Notes: generated by a model from the letters alone, not told the origin. DNA of 64,000 bases from Verminephrobacter eiseniae EF01-2 (GCF_000015565.1 NC_008786.1:1488001-1552000); one strand, 5' to 3'; positions 1 to 11,888 are shown, counted from the stretch's first letter. Made by a program: numbers and translations.

Positions 1-1
1 G

Positions 2-2752
<2,751 letters not shown>

Positions 2753-2826
2753 GCATTGCCCTGCGCGTCGAGGCGCGCGGCGCGGCGCGGCAACCGTCGT
2801 CGACACACCCGCCACACCCTTCCCAT

Positions 2827-5406
2827 ATGTCCCTGCCGTCCAGTCTCGAGCCAGCGCGCGAGCCGTCCAAACCCGTGCGCACGCCGCTCAGGCCGGTGCG
2901 CGAGCCGCTGTCCGATGCGCCCGTCGTCACGGTGGCGGCAGCGGTGCTGGCGCTGGTGCTGCTGCCGCTGGCGCAGCGTCTGAGCGCTGGCGTGGATGTG
3001 CTGCATGGGCTGGAGCCTTTTATGGAACTGGTGGCGGTTCTGCTCGGGCTGCTGGTGGTGTCGGTGTCGCTGCGCACATTCGAGAGGCAGGAGCAGGCGC
3101 GGGCCAACGTGCTGGTGGCCGGTTTTGGCGTGGCGGCGGCCTGCAATCTGCTGCACGGAATGCTGCTCCACTTCGACGCGGCGCATCCGCCTCTGCTGGC
3201 CGGCAGCGCCGACATCTCACTGTGGCTGAGCAGTTGGGCGCGGGTGGCCGAGGTGATCACGCTGTGGTTCACCGCCATGCGGCTGTCGGCACCGGGCCTG
3301 GGCAGAACCTGGCTGGCCGTGGCGTGCGCGATCACGCTGGCGATCGTGGGCTTGTCGCTGGGGCCGCTGCCCGGCTGGTTTGCCCAGGTCGCCGGCAGCG
3401 CCTTGCACCAACCGCTGGCGCTGGCGCTGGCGTTGGCTCTGATCGTGGCCGCCACCGTGCTGCAACGCAGCGCCCGCCGCAACGATCAGCCGCGTGAGCG
3501 CATTCTTGCCTGGGCGACCATGGCCTTTGCCTGTGGCGAGATCACCGTCGGTGCCCTGGGCGTGCACGGCTCGGTCGCCAGCCCGCTGGCCCACGGGTTG
3601 CGGGTGATCGCCTACGCGCTGCTGTACCAGGCGGTGTTCGATGCCGGCATACGCCGCCCCTTTGCCCGCATCCAGGAGGCCGAGAGCCGCCTGCGCGAGA
3701 GCGAAAGCCGCCTGGCCCGGGTGGTCAGCGCCATGCCCGACATGGTGTTCCTCAAGGATGCCGACGGCGTCTACCTGTCCGTCAACCCGGTGTTCGAGCG
3801 CTTCATCGGCCGGCCCGAACACCAGATCGTGGGCCGCAACGACTTCGACCTGACCACGCCCGCCCAGGCCCGGCAGTTTCGCCAGAACGACCAACGCGCG
3901 ATGCAGACCCGGCAGCCACTGGTCTACGAAGAGACCCTGACCTTTGCCGAGGATGGCTACCAGGGCCGGTTCGAGACCATCAAGACCCCCATCCGCGACC
4001 TGCATGGCCGCGTCACCGGCGTGCTCGGCGTATGCCGCGACATCACCGAGCGCAAGCGCGCAGCGCAGGAGATCGAGCGCCTGGCGTTCTACGACGCGCT
4101 GACCGGCCTGCCCAACCGGCGCCTGCTGCTCGACCGGCTGCAACGCAGCATCGCCACCTGCCAGCGCACGCACAAACTGGGCGCGCTGCTGTTCATCGAC
4201 CTGGACAACTTCAAAGACCTCAACGACACCCTGGGCCACGACATGGGCGACCAACTGCTGGCGCAGGTCGCCACCCGCCTGGTGGCCAGCGTGCGCGCCG
4301 CCGACACCGTGGCCCGCTTCGGCGGCGACGAATTCGTCGTCATGCTCGAAGCCCTGGCCCCCGACCTGCGCACCGCCACCGCGCAGGCCGAAATGGTGGC
4401 CGACAAACTGCTGGCCAGCCTGAACCAGCCCTTCGCGCTCGACGGCGGCCAGCACTACAGCACGCTGAGCATCGGCGTGACGCTGTTTGGCGAGCAGCGC
4501 CTGTCGGTCGACGAACTGCTCAAGCGCGCCGACCTGGCGCTGTACCAGGCCAAGGCCGCAGGGCGCAACACCCAGCGCTTCTTCGACCCGGACATGCAGG
4601 CCGCCGTCAACGCCCGCTCCAACCTGGAGGCCGACCTGCGCCAGGGCCTGGCGCGCGCCGAACTGCTGGTGTACTACCAGCCGGTGGTCGATCACCAGGC
4701 GCGCCTGATGGGCGCCGAAGCCCTGGTGCGCTGGCGCCACCCGCAGCGCGGCATGATCGGCCCGGCAGACTTCATCCCGCTGGCCGAGCAGACCGGGCTG
4801 ATCCTGCCGCTGGGCCAGTATGTGCTGCAAACCGCCTGCGCGCAGTTGCAGCGCTGGAGCCAGCACCCGGACACCGCCGGGCTGTCGATCTCGGTGAACG
4901 TCAGCGCCCGGCAATTTCGGCAACCGGGCTTTGTCGCGCAGGTGCTGCACCAGCTCAAAAGCCACGGCGCCGACCCGCGCAGACTCAAGCTGGAGCTGAC
5001 CGAAAGCCTGCTGCTGGGCGACATCGAAGACACCATCGCCCGCATGGCGCAGCTCAAGAGCGAAGGCGTGGGCTTTGCGCTGGACGACTTCGGCACCGGC
5101 TACTCCAGCCTGAGTTACCTCAAGCGCCTGCCGCTGGACCAGATCAAGATCGACCAGAGCTTCGTGCGCGAGGTGCTGGCCGACCCGAACGACGCGGCCA
5201 TCGTGCGCACCATCCTGGCGCTGGCCAAGAGCCTGGACCTGCAAGTGGTGGCCGAAGGGGTCGAGACCACCGGACAGTTGTCGTTCCTGCAACTGCATGG
5301 CTGCGAAGGGTTTCAGGGCTATCTGTTCGGCCGGCCGGTGCCGATGGAGGTGTTCGCCTGCGCGCACCGGCCGGGCAAAATGCCGCAACCCCAGGCCGGG
5401 CCATGA
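2827..5406 (+). CDS. Membrane-anchored PAS-GGDEF-EAL cyclic-di-GMP enzyme
   Basis: This 859-residue inner-membrane protein would make and/or break the second messenger c-di-GMP. The N-terminal ~250 residues hold about seven hydrophobic segments resembling a MASE3/MASE-type sensor. A PAS domain follows (about 296-415, starting near VVSAMPDMVFLKDADG). The GGDEF active site is intact (residues 499-503) and preceded by an RAAD inhibitory-site motif five residues upstream. The EAL domain has its EAL signature at 631 plus DDFGTGYSSL and EGVET, so both activities could be present. The ATG at 2827 is the first start compatible with the hydrophobic N-terminus. Its stop overlaps the start of the next gene by 4 bases (ATGA at 5403), implying translational coupling. 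Sensor input is unknown. Confidence 0.93.
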   Translation: MSLPSSLEPAREPSKPVRTPLRPVREPLSDAPVVTVAAAVLALVLLPLAQRLSAGVDVLHGLEPFMELVAVLLGLLVVSVSLRTFERQEQARANVLVAGFGVAAACNLLHGMLLHFDAAHPPLLAGSADISLWLSSWARVAEVITLWFTAMRLSAPGLGRTWLAVACAITLAIVGLSLGPLPGWFAQVAGSALHQPLALALALALIVAATVLQRSARRNDQPRERILAWATMAFACGEITVGALGVHGSVASPLAHGLRVIAYALLYQAVFDAGIRRPFARIQEAESRLRESESRLARVVSAMPDMVFLKDADGVYLSVNPVFERFIGRPEHQIVGRNDFDLTTPAQARQFRQNDQRAMQTRQPLVYEETLTFAEDGYQGRFETIKTPIRDLHGRVTGVLGVCRDITERKRAAQEIERLAFYDALTGLPNRRLLLDRLQRSIATCQRTHKLGALLFIDLDNFKDLNDTLGHDMGDQLLAQVATRLVASVRAADTVARFGGDEFVVMLEALAPDLRTATAQAEMVADKLLASLNQPFALDGGQHYSTLSIGVTLFGEQRLSVDELLKRADLALYQAKAAGRNTQRFFDPDMQAAVNARSNLEADLRQGLARAELLVYYQPVVDHQARLMGAEALVRWRHPQRGMIGPADFIPLAEQTGLILPLGQYVLQTACAQLQRWSQHPDTAGLSISVNVSARQFRQPGFVAQVLHQLKSHGADPRRLKLELTESLLLGDIEDTIARMAQLKSEGVGFALDDFGTGYSSLSYLKRLPLDQIKIDQSFVREVLADPNDAAIVRTILALAKSLDLQVVAEGVETTGQLSFLQLHGCEGFQGYLFGRPVPMEVFACAHRPGKMPQPQAGP

Positions 5407-7913
5407 AGACCGCCGCCATCTTGTGGGTGGACTGCGACACGCAGCATGCGGCCGCAGCGCAGCAATTGATCAGCGCGCAGCACCCGGGCTGGCGCCTGCT
5501 GCACAGCCCCGCGCCCGGGCAGGCCAGCCGGGCCTGGGACGCGATGGTGCTGTGCCTGGACCCGGCAGCCCGGGAACTGCCCGATCTGCGCGAACCATGC
5601 GCCACCCACCCGGTGCTGCTGTGCCTGGACGCCGCGCAAGAAGCCCTGGCCGCGCGCGCCTTCCGCGACGGGCTGGGCGACTATCTGCTGCGGGCTGCGG
5701 ATGGCCAGGCCCATCTGGCTGAACTGATGCAGCGCCTGGCCGCGCTGCTGCGACAGCGCCTGGCCGCGCAGGCGCCCGGCGCCCCGAACCCGTCGGCGCG
5801 CATGTTGGCGCTGCTGCAAGAGCAGCGCGCGGCCTTGCAAGCCACGCTGGCCAGCATCAGCCAAGGCATCTTCAAGACCGGGCCGGACGGCCGCATCAGC
5901 GTCTACAACCAGCGCGCGCTGGACCTGCTGGACCTGCCCGAATCGCTGCTGGCCAACCGCCCCACGCTGGCCGAACTGACCCGCCTGCAGGCCGAGCGCG
6001 GCGACTTTGGCCCCGACTACGGCCTGGTGGGCCCGCTCGGGCAGGACTACCTGGCCCAGGGCGGCCGGGACTCGGCCCCGGCCATCTACTGGCGCACCAC
6101 GCGCGATGGCCGCACGCTGGAGGTGCGCACCAATGCGCTGGCCGACGGCAGCCAGGTGCGCACCTTTGCCGATGTCAGCGACTACCTGCGCGTGGAAAAC
6201 CAACTGCGCGACAGCGAGGCGCGCTTTCGCTCGCTGAGCGACCTGTCGTCCGACTGGTACTGGGAGCACGACGCGCAGGGCCGCTTCACCCAACTGGCCG
6301 GCGACCTGAGCGTCAACGGCATGCCGCTATCGGCCGTGCTCGGGCGCACGCGCTGGGAGATCGGCGCACTGAACATGACCGAGGCCGACTGGGCCGCGCA
6401 CCGCGCCGTGCTGGCCGCGCAGCAACCGTTTCGCGACCTGGAGCTGCAACGCCGGCGCGCCGATGGCAGCATGCACTGGATCAGCGTCAGCGGCGTGCCG
6501 GTGCAGGGCGCCGACGGCACACCGCGCGGCTACCGGGGCGTGGGCCGCGACATCACCGGACGCAAACAGGCCGAGGGCCAGATCGAACGCCTGGCGTTCT
6601 ACGACGCGCTGACCGGCCTGCCCAACCGGCGCCTGCTGCTCGACCGCCTGCAGCACGCCACGGTGGCGGTCACGCGCTCGAACACCCAGGGCGCGCTGCT
6701 GTTCATCGACCTGGACAACTTCAAAAGCCTCAACGACACCCTGGGCCACGACGCCGGCGACCACCTGCTGCAGCAGGCGGCGCAGCGCCTGAAAGCCTGT
6801 GTGCGCGAGGTCGACACGGTGGCCCGCTTCGGCGGCGACGAATTCGTGGTGCTGCTCGCCGGGCTGAGCGCCGCTGCGGCCCAGGCCAGCGCCGAAGCCG
6901 CGCAGGTGGCCAAGCACATCGCCGCCAGCCTGGGCCAGCCCTATGCGCTGGGCGGGGCCGTCCACCACAGCACGCCGAGCATCGGCATCGCGCTGTTCGG
7001 CCCGCAGGCTTGCCGCGTGGACGAACTGCTCAAACAGGCCGACCTGGCGATGTACCAGGCCAAGGCCGCAGGGCGCAACACCCAGCGCTTTTTCGACCCC
7101 GAGATGCAGGCCGCCGCCAGCCACCGCAGCGCGCTGGAGGCCGACCTGCGCCGGGGCCTGCAACAGCGGGAACTGGTGCTGCACTACCAGCCCATGGTCG
7201 ATGGCCAGGGCCGCCTGCAAGGCGCCGAAGCCCTGGTGCGCTGGAACCACCCGCAGCGGGGGCTGATGCCGCCGGCCGAATTCACCCCGCTGGCCGAGCA
7301 AACGGGCCTGATCCTGCCGCTGGGCCAATGGGTGTTGGAGACCGCCTGCGCACAGTTGGTGGCCTGGTCGCGCAGCGCGCTCACGCGGGCGTTCTCCCTG
7401 TCGGTGAACGTCAGCGTGCGGCAGTTCCGCCAGGCCGATTTCGTGCAGCAGTTGCTGGCCACGCTGGAGGCCAGCGGCGCCAACCCCGAGCGCCTGACCA
7501 TAGAGCTCACCGAAAGCCTGCTGCTGAACGACGTGCAGGACATCATCGCGCGCATGCAGCAACTGCGCTGCCACGGCCTGGGCTTCGCGCTCGACGACTT
7601 CGGCACCGGCTACTCGTCGCTGAGCCAGCTCAAACGCCTGCCGCTGGACCAGATCAAGATCGACCGCAGCTTTGTGCGCGACCTGCCCGCCGACGCCGGC
7701 GACGGCGCCATCGTGCGCAGCATCCTGGCCCTGGCCCAGAGCCTGGGCCTGGCCGTGGTGGCCGAAGGGGTGGAGACCCGGGCGCAACTGGAGTTTTTGC
7801 AGCACCATGGCTGCCAGACATTCCAGGGCTACCACTTCGGCCGCCCGATGCCGCCCGAAGCGCTGGCGCACAGGTTTCAGGTAGTGCCTGACCCCCTCGG
7901 CAGACCCGTCTGA
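5403..7913 (+). CDS. Receiver-like/PAS/PAS-GGDEF-EAL cyclic-di-GMP enzyme
   Basis: This 836-residue, apparently soluble protein is a paralogue of the upstream gene over the GGDEF-EAL half: the region from YDALTGLPNRRLLLDRLQ onward is nearly identical. The N-terminal ~115 residues look like a degenerate response-regulator receiver without an obvious phospho-acceptor setting. Two PAS domains follow (about 150-270 and 280-400). GGDEF is intact (477-481) with an REVD inhibitory site, and the EAL signature starts at 609 with DDFGTGYSSL and EGVET. The ATG at 5403 overlaps the preceding stop, so the pair is co-translated: one membrane-bound and one cytoplasmic c-di-GMP enzyme with different sensory halves. 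The frame is open far upstream of 5403, but that part is an antiphase reading of the previous gene. Confidence 0.9.
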   Translation: MKTAAILWVDCDTQHAAAAQQLISAQHPGWRLLHSPAPGQASRAWDAMVLCLDPAARELPDLREPCATHPVLLCLDAAQEALAARAFRDGLGDYLLRAADGQAHLAELMQRLAALLRQRLAAQAPGAPNPSARMLALLQEQRAALQATLASISQGIFKTGPDGRISVYNQRALDLLDLPESLLANRPTLAELTRLQAERGDFGPDYGLVGPLGQDYLAQGGRDSAPAIYWRTTRDGRTLEVRTNALADGSQVRTFADVSDYLRVENQLRDSEARFRSLSDLSSDWYWEHDAQGRFTQLAGDLSVNGMPLSAVLGRTRWEIGALNMTEADWAAHRAVLAAQQPFRDLELQRRRADGSMHWISVSGVPVQGADGTPRGYRGVGRDITGRKQAEGQIERLAFYDALTGLPNRRLLLDRLQHATVAVTRSNTQGALLFIDLDNFKSLNDTLGHDAGDHLLQQAAQRLKACVREVDTVARFGGDEFVVLLAGLSAAAAQASAEAAQVAKHIAASLGQPYALGGAVHHSTPSIGIALFGPQACRVDELLKQADLAMYQAKAAGRNTQRFFDPEMQAAASHRSALEADLRRGLQQRELVLHYQPMVDGQGRLQGAEALVRWNHPQRGLMPPAEFTPLAEQTGLILPLGQWVLETACAQLVAWSRSALTRAFSLSVNVSVRQFRQADFVQQLLATLEASGANPERLTIELTESLLLNDVQDIIARMQQLRCHGLGFALDDFGTGYSSLSQLKRLPLDQIKIDRSFVRDLPADAGDGAIVRSILALAQSLGLAVVAEGVETRAQLEFLQHHGCQTFQGYHFGRPMPPEALAHRFQVVPDPLGRPV

Positions 7914-7947
7914 CAGGCCCGCCGACCGACCTGCCCGTCAGGCCCTT

Positions 7948-7987
7948 CTGACAGGCTGACAGGCTGACAGGCTGACAGGCTGACAGG
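7948..7987 (+). repeat. Five tandem copies of an 8-bp unit (CTGACAGG)
   Basis: Five perfect copies of CTGACAGG lie in the gap after the second GGDEF-EAL gene. Flanking sequence repeats related pieces (CCGTCTGACAG near 7905 and near 8002). The tract is non-coding and probably a slippage-prone microsatellite; no promoter role can be shown. Confidence 0.85.
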
Positions 7988-8106
7988 CGCTTCGGTCAGG
8001 CCCGTCTGACAGAGACGGGGAGGACCCGGGAGATTCATTGGCCACTGCGGCAAACCAGGGGGCGCGCGCCAGCCCAGGCACAGCACAGCACAGCACAATG
8101 AGGCGC

Positions 8107-9372
8107 ATGAAAAAACAGCTATTGGTGGCCGGCGGTGGCATTGGCGGTCTGGCCGCAGCCCTGGGCGCGGCGCGCGCGGGGTGGGATGTGCGCTTGTACG
8201 AACGCGCCGCCGAGTTCAGCGAGATCGGCGCTGGCGTGCAACTCGGGCCCAATGGGGTGCGCTGCCTGCAGGCCTGGGGCTTGCAGCAGCCGTTGCAATC
8301 GGTGGCCGCGTTCCCCGGCCGCTTGCAGGTGCGCAGCGCCGACAGTGGCAAGGAACTGGCCGTGCTGCCGCTAGGCCCGACGGCGCTGCAACGCTATGGC
8401 GCCGCCTACGCCACCATCCACCGCGCCGACCTGCATGGCCTGCTGCTGGCGGCGCTGGCCCGGGACACCGGCACGCAGTTGCACCTGGCGCAGGCCGTCG
8501 AGCGCTTTGCCGAGGCCGACGGCCGCGTCACGGTGCACACCAGCCGCGCCCGGGCGGTGACGGGCGATGCGCTGATCGGCGCCGATGGCCTGTGGAGCCG
8601 CACGCGCACCTGGCTGCTGGGCGCCGACCCGCGCCTGCCGGGCGTCGATCCACGTCTGCTGGATGTCGATCCCCGACTGCCGCAGGCAGTGGCCCCGCGC
8701 GTGACGGGCCACCTGGCCTACCGCGCGCTGGTGCCGCAGGCGGCGCTGCCCGATGCGCTGCGCACCGGCCAGATCACCGTCTGGCTCGGCCCGCAACTGC
8801 ATGCCGTGCACTACCCGGTGCGCCGGGGCGAACTGCAAAACCTGGTGGTCATCGTGCAAGGCCCGGCACCGCAAGACCTGGAGCGCTGGGACCAGGCCGC
8901 CAACGCAGCCGATCTGGAACGGGCGCTGCGCCGCACCTGCCCCGCGCTGCAAGACCTGGTGCGCAGCGTCAGCGCCACCGGGGGCGCCAGCGACGGCCCG
9001 CTGTGGCGTCTGTGGCCGCTGTGCGACCGCCCCCCGGTGCCCGCCGCCGACGCGATGGCGCGCGGCCTGGTGGGGCTGCTCGGCGACGCGGCCCACCCGA
9101 TGCGCCCTTACCTGGCCCAGGGCGCGGGCATGGCCATCGAAGACGCCGCCGCGCTCGAGCGCGCGCTGGCGCAGGCGCATCTGGCCGTGCCGCAGCGCCT
9201 GCGCCGCTACGCGCTCGAGCGCTGGCAGCGCAATGCCCGCGTGCAGGCGCGCTCGACCCGCAACGGCCGCATCTTTCACGCCACCGGAGCGCTGCGCTGG
9301 GCGCGCGACCTGGCGCTGCGGCTGTTGGGCCAGCGGCTGCTGGACATGCCCTGGTTGTACCGGGGCCGGTGA
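8107..9372 (+). CDS. FAD-dependent aromatic-ring monooxygenase
   Basis: This flavoprotein hydroxylase of the salicylate/3-hydroxybenzoate 6-hydroxylase class (about 421 residues) would use NAD(P)H and O2 to hydroxylate an aromatic acid. The dinucleotide-binding GGGIGG lies near residue 10, the DG motif is ALIGADGLWSR, and the FAD-contacting GD motif is GLLGDAAHP followed by AQGAGMAIEDA. I chose the ATG at 8107 because it places the Rossmann glycines at the usual position; an ATG at 8098 in the same frame is equally possible. A short in-frame repeat (DPRLPGV-DPRLLDV-DPRLP, about 8626-8685) swells a loop after the DG motif. It stands alone between a microsatellite and a palindromic element, so the substrate cannot be named. 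UbiH-type enzymes are a less likely alternative. Confidence 0.82.
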   Translation: MKKQLLVAGGGIGGLAAALGAARAGWDVRLYERAAEFSEIGAGVQLGPNGVRCLQAWGLQQPLQSVAAFPGRLQVRSADSGKELAVLPLGPTALQRYGAAYATIHRADLHGLLLAALARDTGTQLHLAQAVERFAEADGRVTVHTSRARAVTGDALIGADGLWSRTRTWLLGADPRLPGVDPRLLDVDPRLPQAVAPRVTGHLAYRALVPQAALPDALRTGQITVWLGPQLHAVHYPVRRGELQNLVVIVQGPAPQDLERWDQAANAADLERALRRTCPALQDLVRSVSATGGASDGPLWRLWPLCDRPPVPAADAMARGLVGLLGDAAHPMRPYLAQGAGMAIEDAAALERALAQAHLAVPQRLRRYALERWQRNARVQARSTRNGRIFHATGALRWARDLALRLLGQRLLDMPWLYRGR

Positions 9373-9430
9373 AGCCAAACGCAATGGAGGCAGCCATCGG
9401 CTAACATCCCCGCGACACGCTGCGAGATGC

Positions 9431-9595
9431 GAGTGTCGCGTCACCGATCAGATGTCGTAGGCTGCGCGCAGCCATCGGAGCGCAGCGCAAGGCGCATCGC
9501 GCAGCCCATACCGAGCTGTATTGGCAAGCGATGCAACGCCGCGATGCGCTTCGATGGCCAGCGCAGACCGACAGATGATCGGTGACGCGACACTA
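9431..9595 (+). mobile_element. Palindromic element, full copy 1 (forward orientation)
   Basis: The element is about 165 bp, bounded by a perfect 19-bp inverted repeat (AGTGTCGCGTCACCGATCA and its complement). An inner palindrome at the centre (around GTATTGGC) suggests the single strand folds into a long hairpin. It encodes no transposase. The same element recurs at 11579, 13020, 13312, 57658 and 62807, with a short version at 18471. Here it is intergenic. Confidence 0.88.
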
Positions 9596-9701
9596 GGACC
9601 GTGGGCGGCAGAGGCAGTGAAAAATGACATGGCGCGCCCGACCGCGCCGCTGCCGGTGCGCGGCACGAGCCAGGAGCACAGGCACAAGCCAGGAGCACAC
9701 C

Positions 9702-10490
9702 ATGGACCGCAACCATCTGCAAATCAGCTACGAAGGCGCCGTGGCGCGCATCACGCTCACGCAGCCGGAAATCCGCAATGCGTTCAGCGATGAAGTCATT
9801 GCCGAGCTCACCGCCGCCTTCATCGAAGCGGGTGGCCGCGCCGACATACGCGCCGTGGTGCTGGCCGCACGCGGCCCGGCGTTCTGCGCCGGCGCCAACC
9901 TGAACTGGATGCGCCGCGTGGCCGACTACACGCGCGACGAGAGCCTGGCCGACGCGGCCAGGCTGGCCGAAATGCTGCGCGTGATCCACGAATGCCCCCA
10001 GCCGACCCTGGCCCGCGTGCAGGGCGATGTGTACGCCGGCGGAATGGGTCTGGTGGCGGCGTGCGATATCGCGGTGGCCGTGGATACGGCGGGTTTTTGC
10101 CTGAGCGAGGTCCGGCTCGGGCTGATCCCCGCCACCATCAGCCCCTATGTGATCCGCGCCATCGGCGCACGGGCGGCGCATCGCTACTTCCTCACGGCCG
10201 AGCGCTTTGGCGCGGCCGAGGCCCTGCGCATCGGCCTGGTGCATGAGGTGGTGAGCGCCCAGGCGCTGGATGCCAAGGTCGATGCGCTGCTCGCGGCCCT
10301 GACCAGCGCCGGCCCCGGCGCCGCGCGCGCGTGCAAGAAACTGCTGCGCGATGTGGCCGGGCGCGCGATCGACGAGCACCTGATCGCGGCCACGGTGCAG
10401 GGCATTGCCGAGATCCGGGCCAGCAGCGAGGGCAAGGAGGGCGTGCAGTCGTTCCTGAACAAGCGCAAGCCCGCCTGGTTGCAGGGTTGA
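9702..10490 (+). CDS. Enoyl-CoA hydratase family, methylglutaconyl-CoA-hydratase-like
   Basis: This 262-residue crotonase-fold enzyme most resembles bacterial methylglutaconyl-CoA hydratases (LiuC type) of leucine/isovalerate breakdown. FCAGANLNWM and GDVYAGGMG build the oxyanion hole, and LSEVRLGLIPA carries the catalytic glutamate. The second glutamate of classical crotonases is replaced by glycine (GGMGLVAACD), as I recall for this subfamily. The ATG at 9702 is chosen because AGGAG sits 7 bases upstream; the open frame runs back to 9624 without a better site. No other leucine-catabolism gene is adjacent, so it may be a stray paralogue. A general enoyl-CoA hydratase is the alternative. Confidence 0.85.
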   Translation: MDRNHLQISYEGAVARITLTQPEIRNAFSDEVIAELTAAFIEAGGRADIRAVVLAARGPAFCAGANLNWMRRVADYTRDESLADAARLAEMLRVIHECPQPTLARVQGDVYAGGMGLVAACDIAVAVDTAGFCLSEVRLGLIPATISPYVIRAIGARAAHRYFLTAERFGAAEALRIGLVHEVVSAQALDAKVDALLAALTSAGPGAARACKKLLRDVAGRAIDEHLIAATVQGIAEIRASSEGKEGVQSFLNKRKPAWLQG

Positions 10491-10539
10491 TGCCCAGGTT
10501 GCATCCAGACATCGCGGCGTGCCATCGATGGGCAAATCC

Positions 10540-11511
10540 ATGAAACATATATCTTCCATCGTCATCGCCGGTCTGGCTTTTCTCTCGTGCTCCGGCTTGG
10601 CCTTGGCGGCACCAGACTGGCCCACCAAGCCCATCACGCTGGTGGTGCCGTTTTCCGCTGGCGGCGGCAATGACAGCGTTGCACGCCTTCTCGCGCCGGC
10701 ATTGGGCGAAGAACTGGGTCAATCCGTCGTCATCGACAACCGCGCTGGCGCGGGCGGCACGGTCGGCGCCGGCGTGGTTGCGCAGGCTGCGCCCGATGGC
10801 TACACGCTGTTGATTTGCTCGACGGGCAACCTGGCCGTTGCGACCGCCGTGTATCCCAAACTGGGCTACCGCATCCAAGATTTCGCCCCGATTGCCCATA
10901 TCGCAAACACGCCGACGATCTGGGTCGCTGCACCCCAGGTTCCAGCGGGCAGCCTGAAAGAGTTCATCAGCCTGGCAAAACGCGAGCCTGGCAAGCACAA
11001 CTACGCATCCAGTGGCAATGGAACGACCCCGCATCTGGCGGGCGCCGCCATGGCAACCAGGAATGGGCTGGAGATGCAGCACATCCCCTACAAGGGGTCT
11101 GCTGCGGCCTACCCGGACCTGGCCGGCGGCCGGGTCAGCGTGATGATGGACGCCATCATCTCGGCCTTGCCCCTGGTCGAGGCGGGTCGGGTCAAGGGCT
11201 TGGCCGTCGGGACGGCGCAACGGCTGCCGCAAATTCCCTCAGTGCCCACGCTTGCCGAACAAGGGCTTGCGGACATGGGTTACACGGGATGGGTCGGTCT
11301 CTGCGCCCCACGGGGAACCCCTGCTCCGGTCGTCGAAAAGATCAGTCGAGGCGTCAAAGCAGCGCTCGGCCGCCGGAACATGCGCGACTTTCTCGTTCGG
11401 CAAATGGCGGAGCCGGTCGGAGATGGCCCCGGAAAGTTTTCTCAGACCATCGGGCGTGACGCAGCCACATGGCGCGACATTGCCAAGTCGTCCGGCATCA
11501 CGCTGGACTGA
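10540..11511 (+). CDS. Bug/TctC-family periplasmic solute-binding protein
   Basis: This 323-residue extracytoplasmic receptor belongs to the tripartite tricarboxylate transporter family that is greatly expanded in Burkholderiales. A signal peptide is clear (MKHISSIVIAGLAFLSCSG, cleavage near ALA-AP). The mature start WPTKPITLVVPFSAGGGND and the GGTVGAGVVAQAAPDGYT segment are family hallmarks. I chose the ATG at 10540, which gives a compact signal peptide; GTG 10519 and ATG 10528 are in frame but add residues before it. No TctA/TctB membrane subunits are nearby, which is common for this family. Its ligand (a carboxylate) is unknown. Confidence 0.88.
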   Translation: MKHISSIVIAGLAFLSCSGLALAAPDWPTKPITLVVPFSAGGGNDSVARLLAPALGEELGQSVVIDNRAGAGGTVGAGVVAQAAPDGYTLLICSTGNLAVATAVYPKLGYRIQDFAPIAHIANTPTIWVAAPQVPAGSLKEFISLAKREPGKHNYASSGNGTTPHLAGAAMATRNGLEMQHIPYKGSAAAYPDLAGGRVSVMMDAIISALPLVEAGRVKGLAVGTAQRLPQIPSVPTLAEQGLADMGYTGWVGLCAPRGTPAPVVEKISRGVKAALGRRNMRDFLVRQMAEPVGDGPGKFSQTIGRDAATWRDIAKSSGITLD

Positions 11512-11535
11512 AAGGGGGCACGAACCATGCCCGTT

Positions 11536-11560
11536 GCCGCCATGCCGATGGCGGCCTTTC
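11536..11560 (+). terminator. Candidate intrinsic terminator after the Bug protein
   Basis: GCCGCCAT, loop GCCG and ATGGCGGC form a perfect 8-bp GC-rich stem followed by CTTTCC, 24 bases after the stop codon at 11511. The T-run is weak. Confidence 0.45.
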
Positions 11561-11578
11561 CGACCCTCCCGGAAAGCC

Positions 11579-11742
11579 TAGTGTCGCGTCACCGGTCATC
11601 TGTCGGTCTGCGCTGGCCATCGAAGCGCATCGCGGCGTTGCATCGCTTGCCAATACATCTCGGTATCGGCCGCGCGCTGCGCCTTGCGCTGCGCTCCGAT
11701 GGCGGCACGCAGCCTGCGACATCTGATCGGTGACACGACACC
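11579..11742 (-). mobile_element. Palindromic element, copy 2 (reverse orientation), truncating an amidohydrolase
   Basis: This is a 164-bp copy with diverged ends (ACCGGTCA on the left, TGACACGACACCA on the right). Read on the minus strand it enters from the amidohydrolase fragment in the same VS-H frame seen in other genic copies. An internal indel then shifts the frame to a stop near 11589. Confidence 0.85.
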
Positions 11743-11888
11743 AGGTGCGCCAGCAGCGCGCCGTGCGGTGCCAGGCCCGGCGTGTAGCGTCGGCCCTCGG
11801 CCATTGGATACCGGCTGCGGGGGCCGACGACATGCGTGTGGCAGTCGCACGCGTTTTGCGGCATCTGCAAAGTGATCCGATCGCTCAT
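11743..11888 (-). pseudogene. Amidohydrolase (family 2) N-terminal stump
   Basis: Only the first ~49 residues of an amidohydrolase remain. The metal-binding N-terminal motif is present (NACDCHTHVVGP, then RYP and RRYTP), as in 2-pyrone-4,6-dicarboxylate-lactonase-like and related COG3618 proteins. The ATG at 11888 overlaps the stop of the dehydrogenase gene by 4 bases, so it was once the next cistron of that operon. The palindromic element at 11579-11742 cuts it off, and no downstream part of the gene can be recognised beyond the element. Confidence 0.7.

Noticed and set aside
3217..5388. 723-codon antisense frame over the first GGDEF-EAL gene, and similar long frames over 5319-6293 and 6327-7871
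   Set aside because: Shadow frames of high-GC coding DNA; the sense frames carry complete conserved domains.
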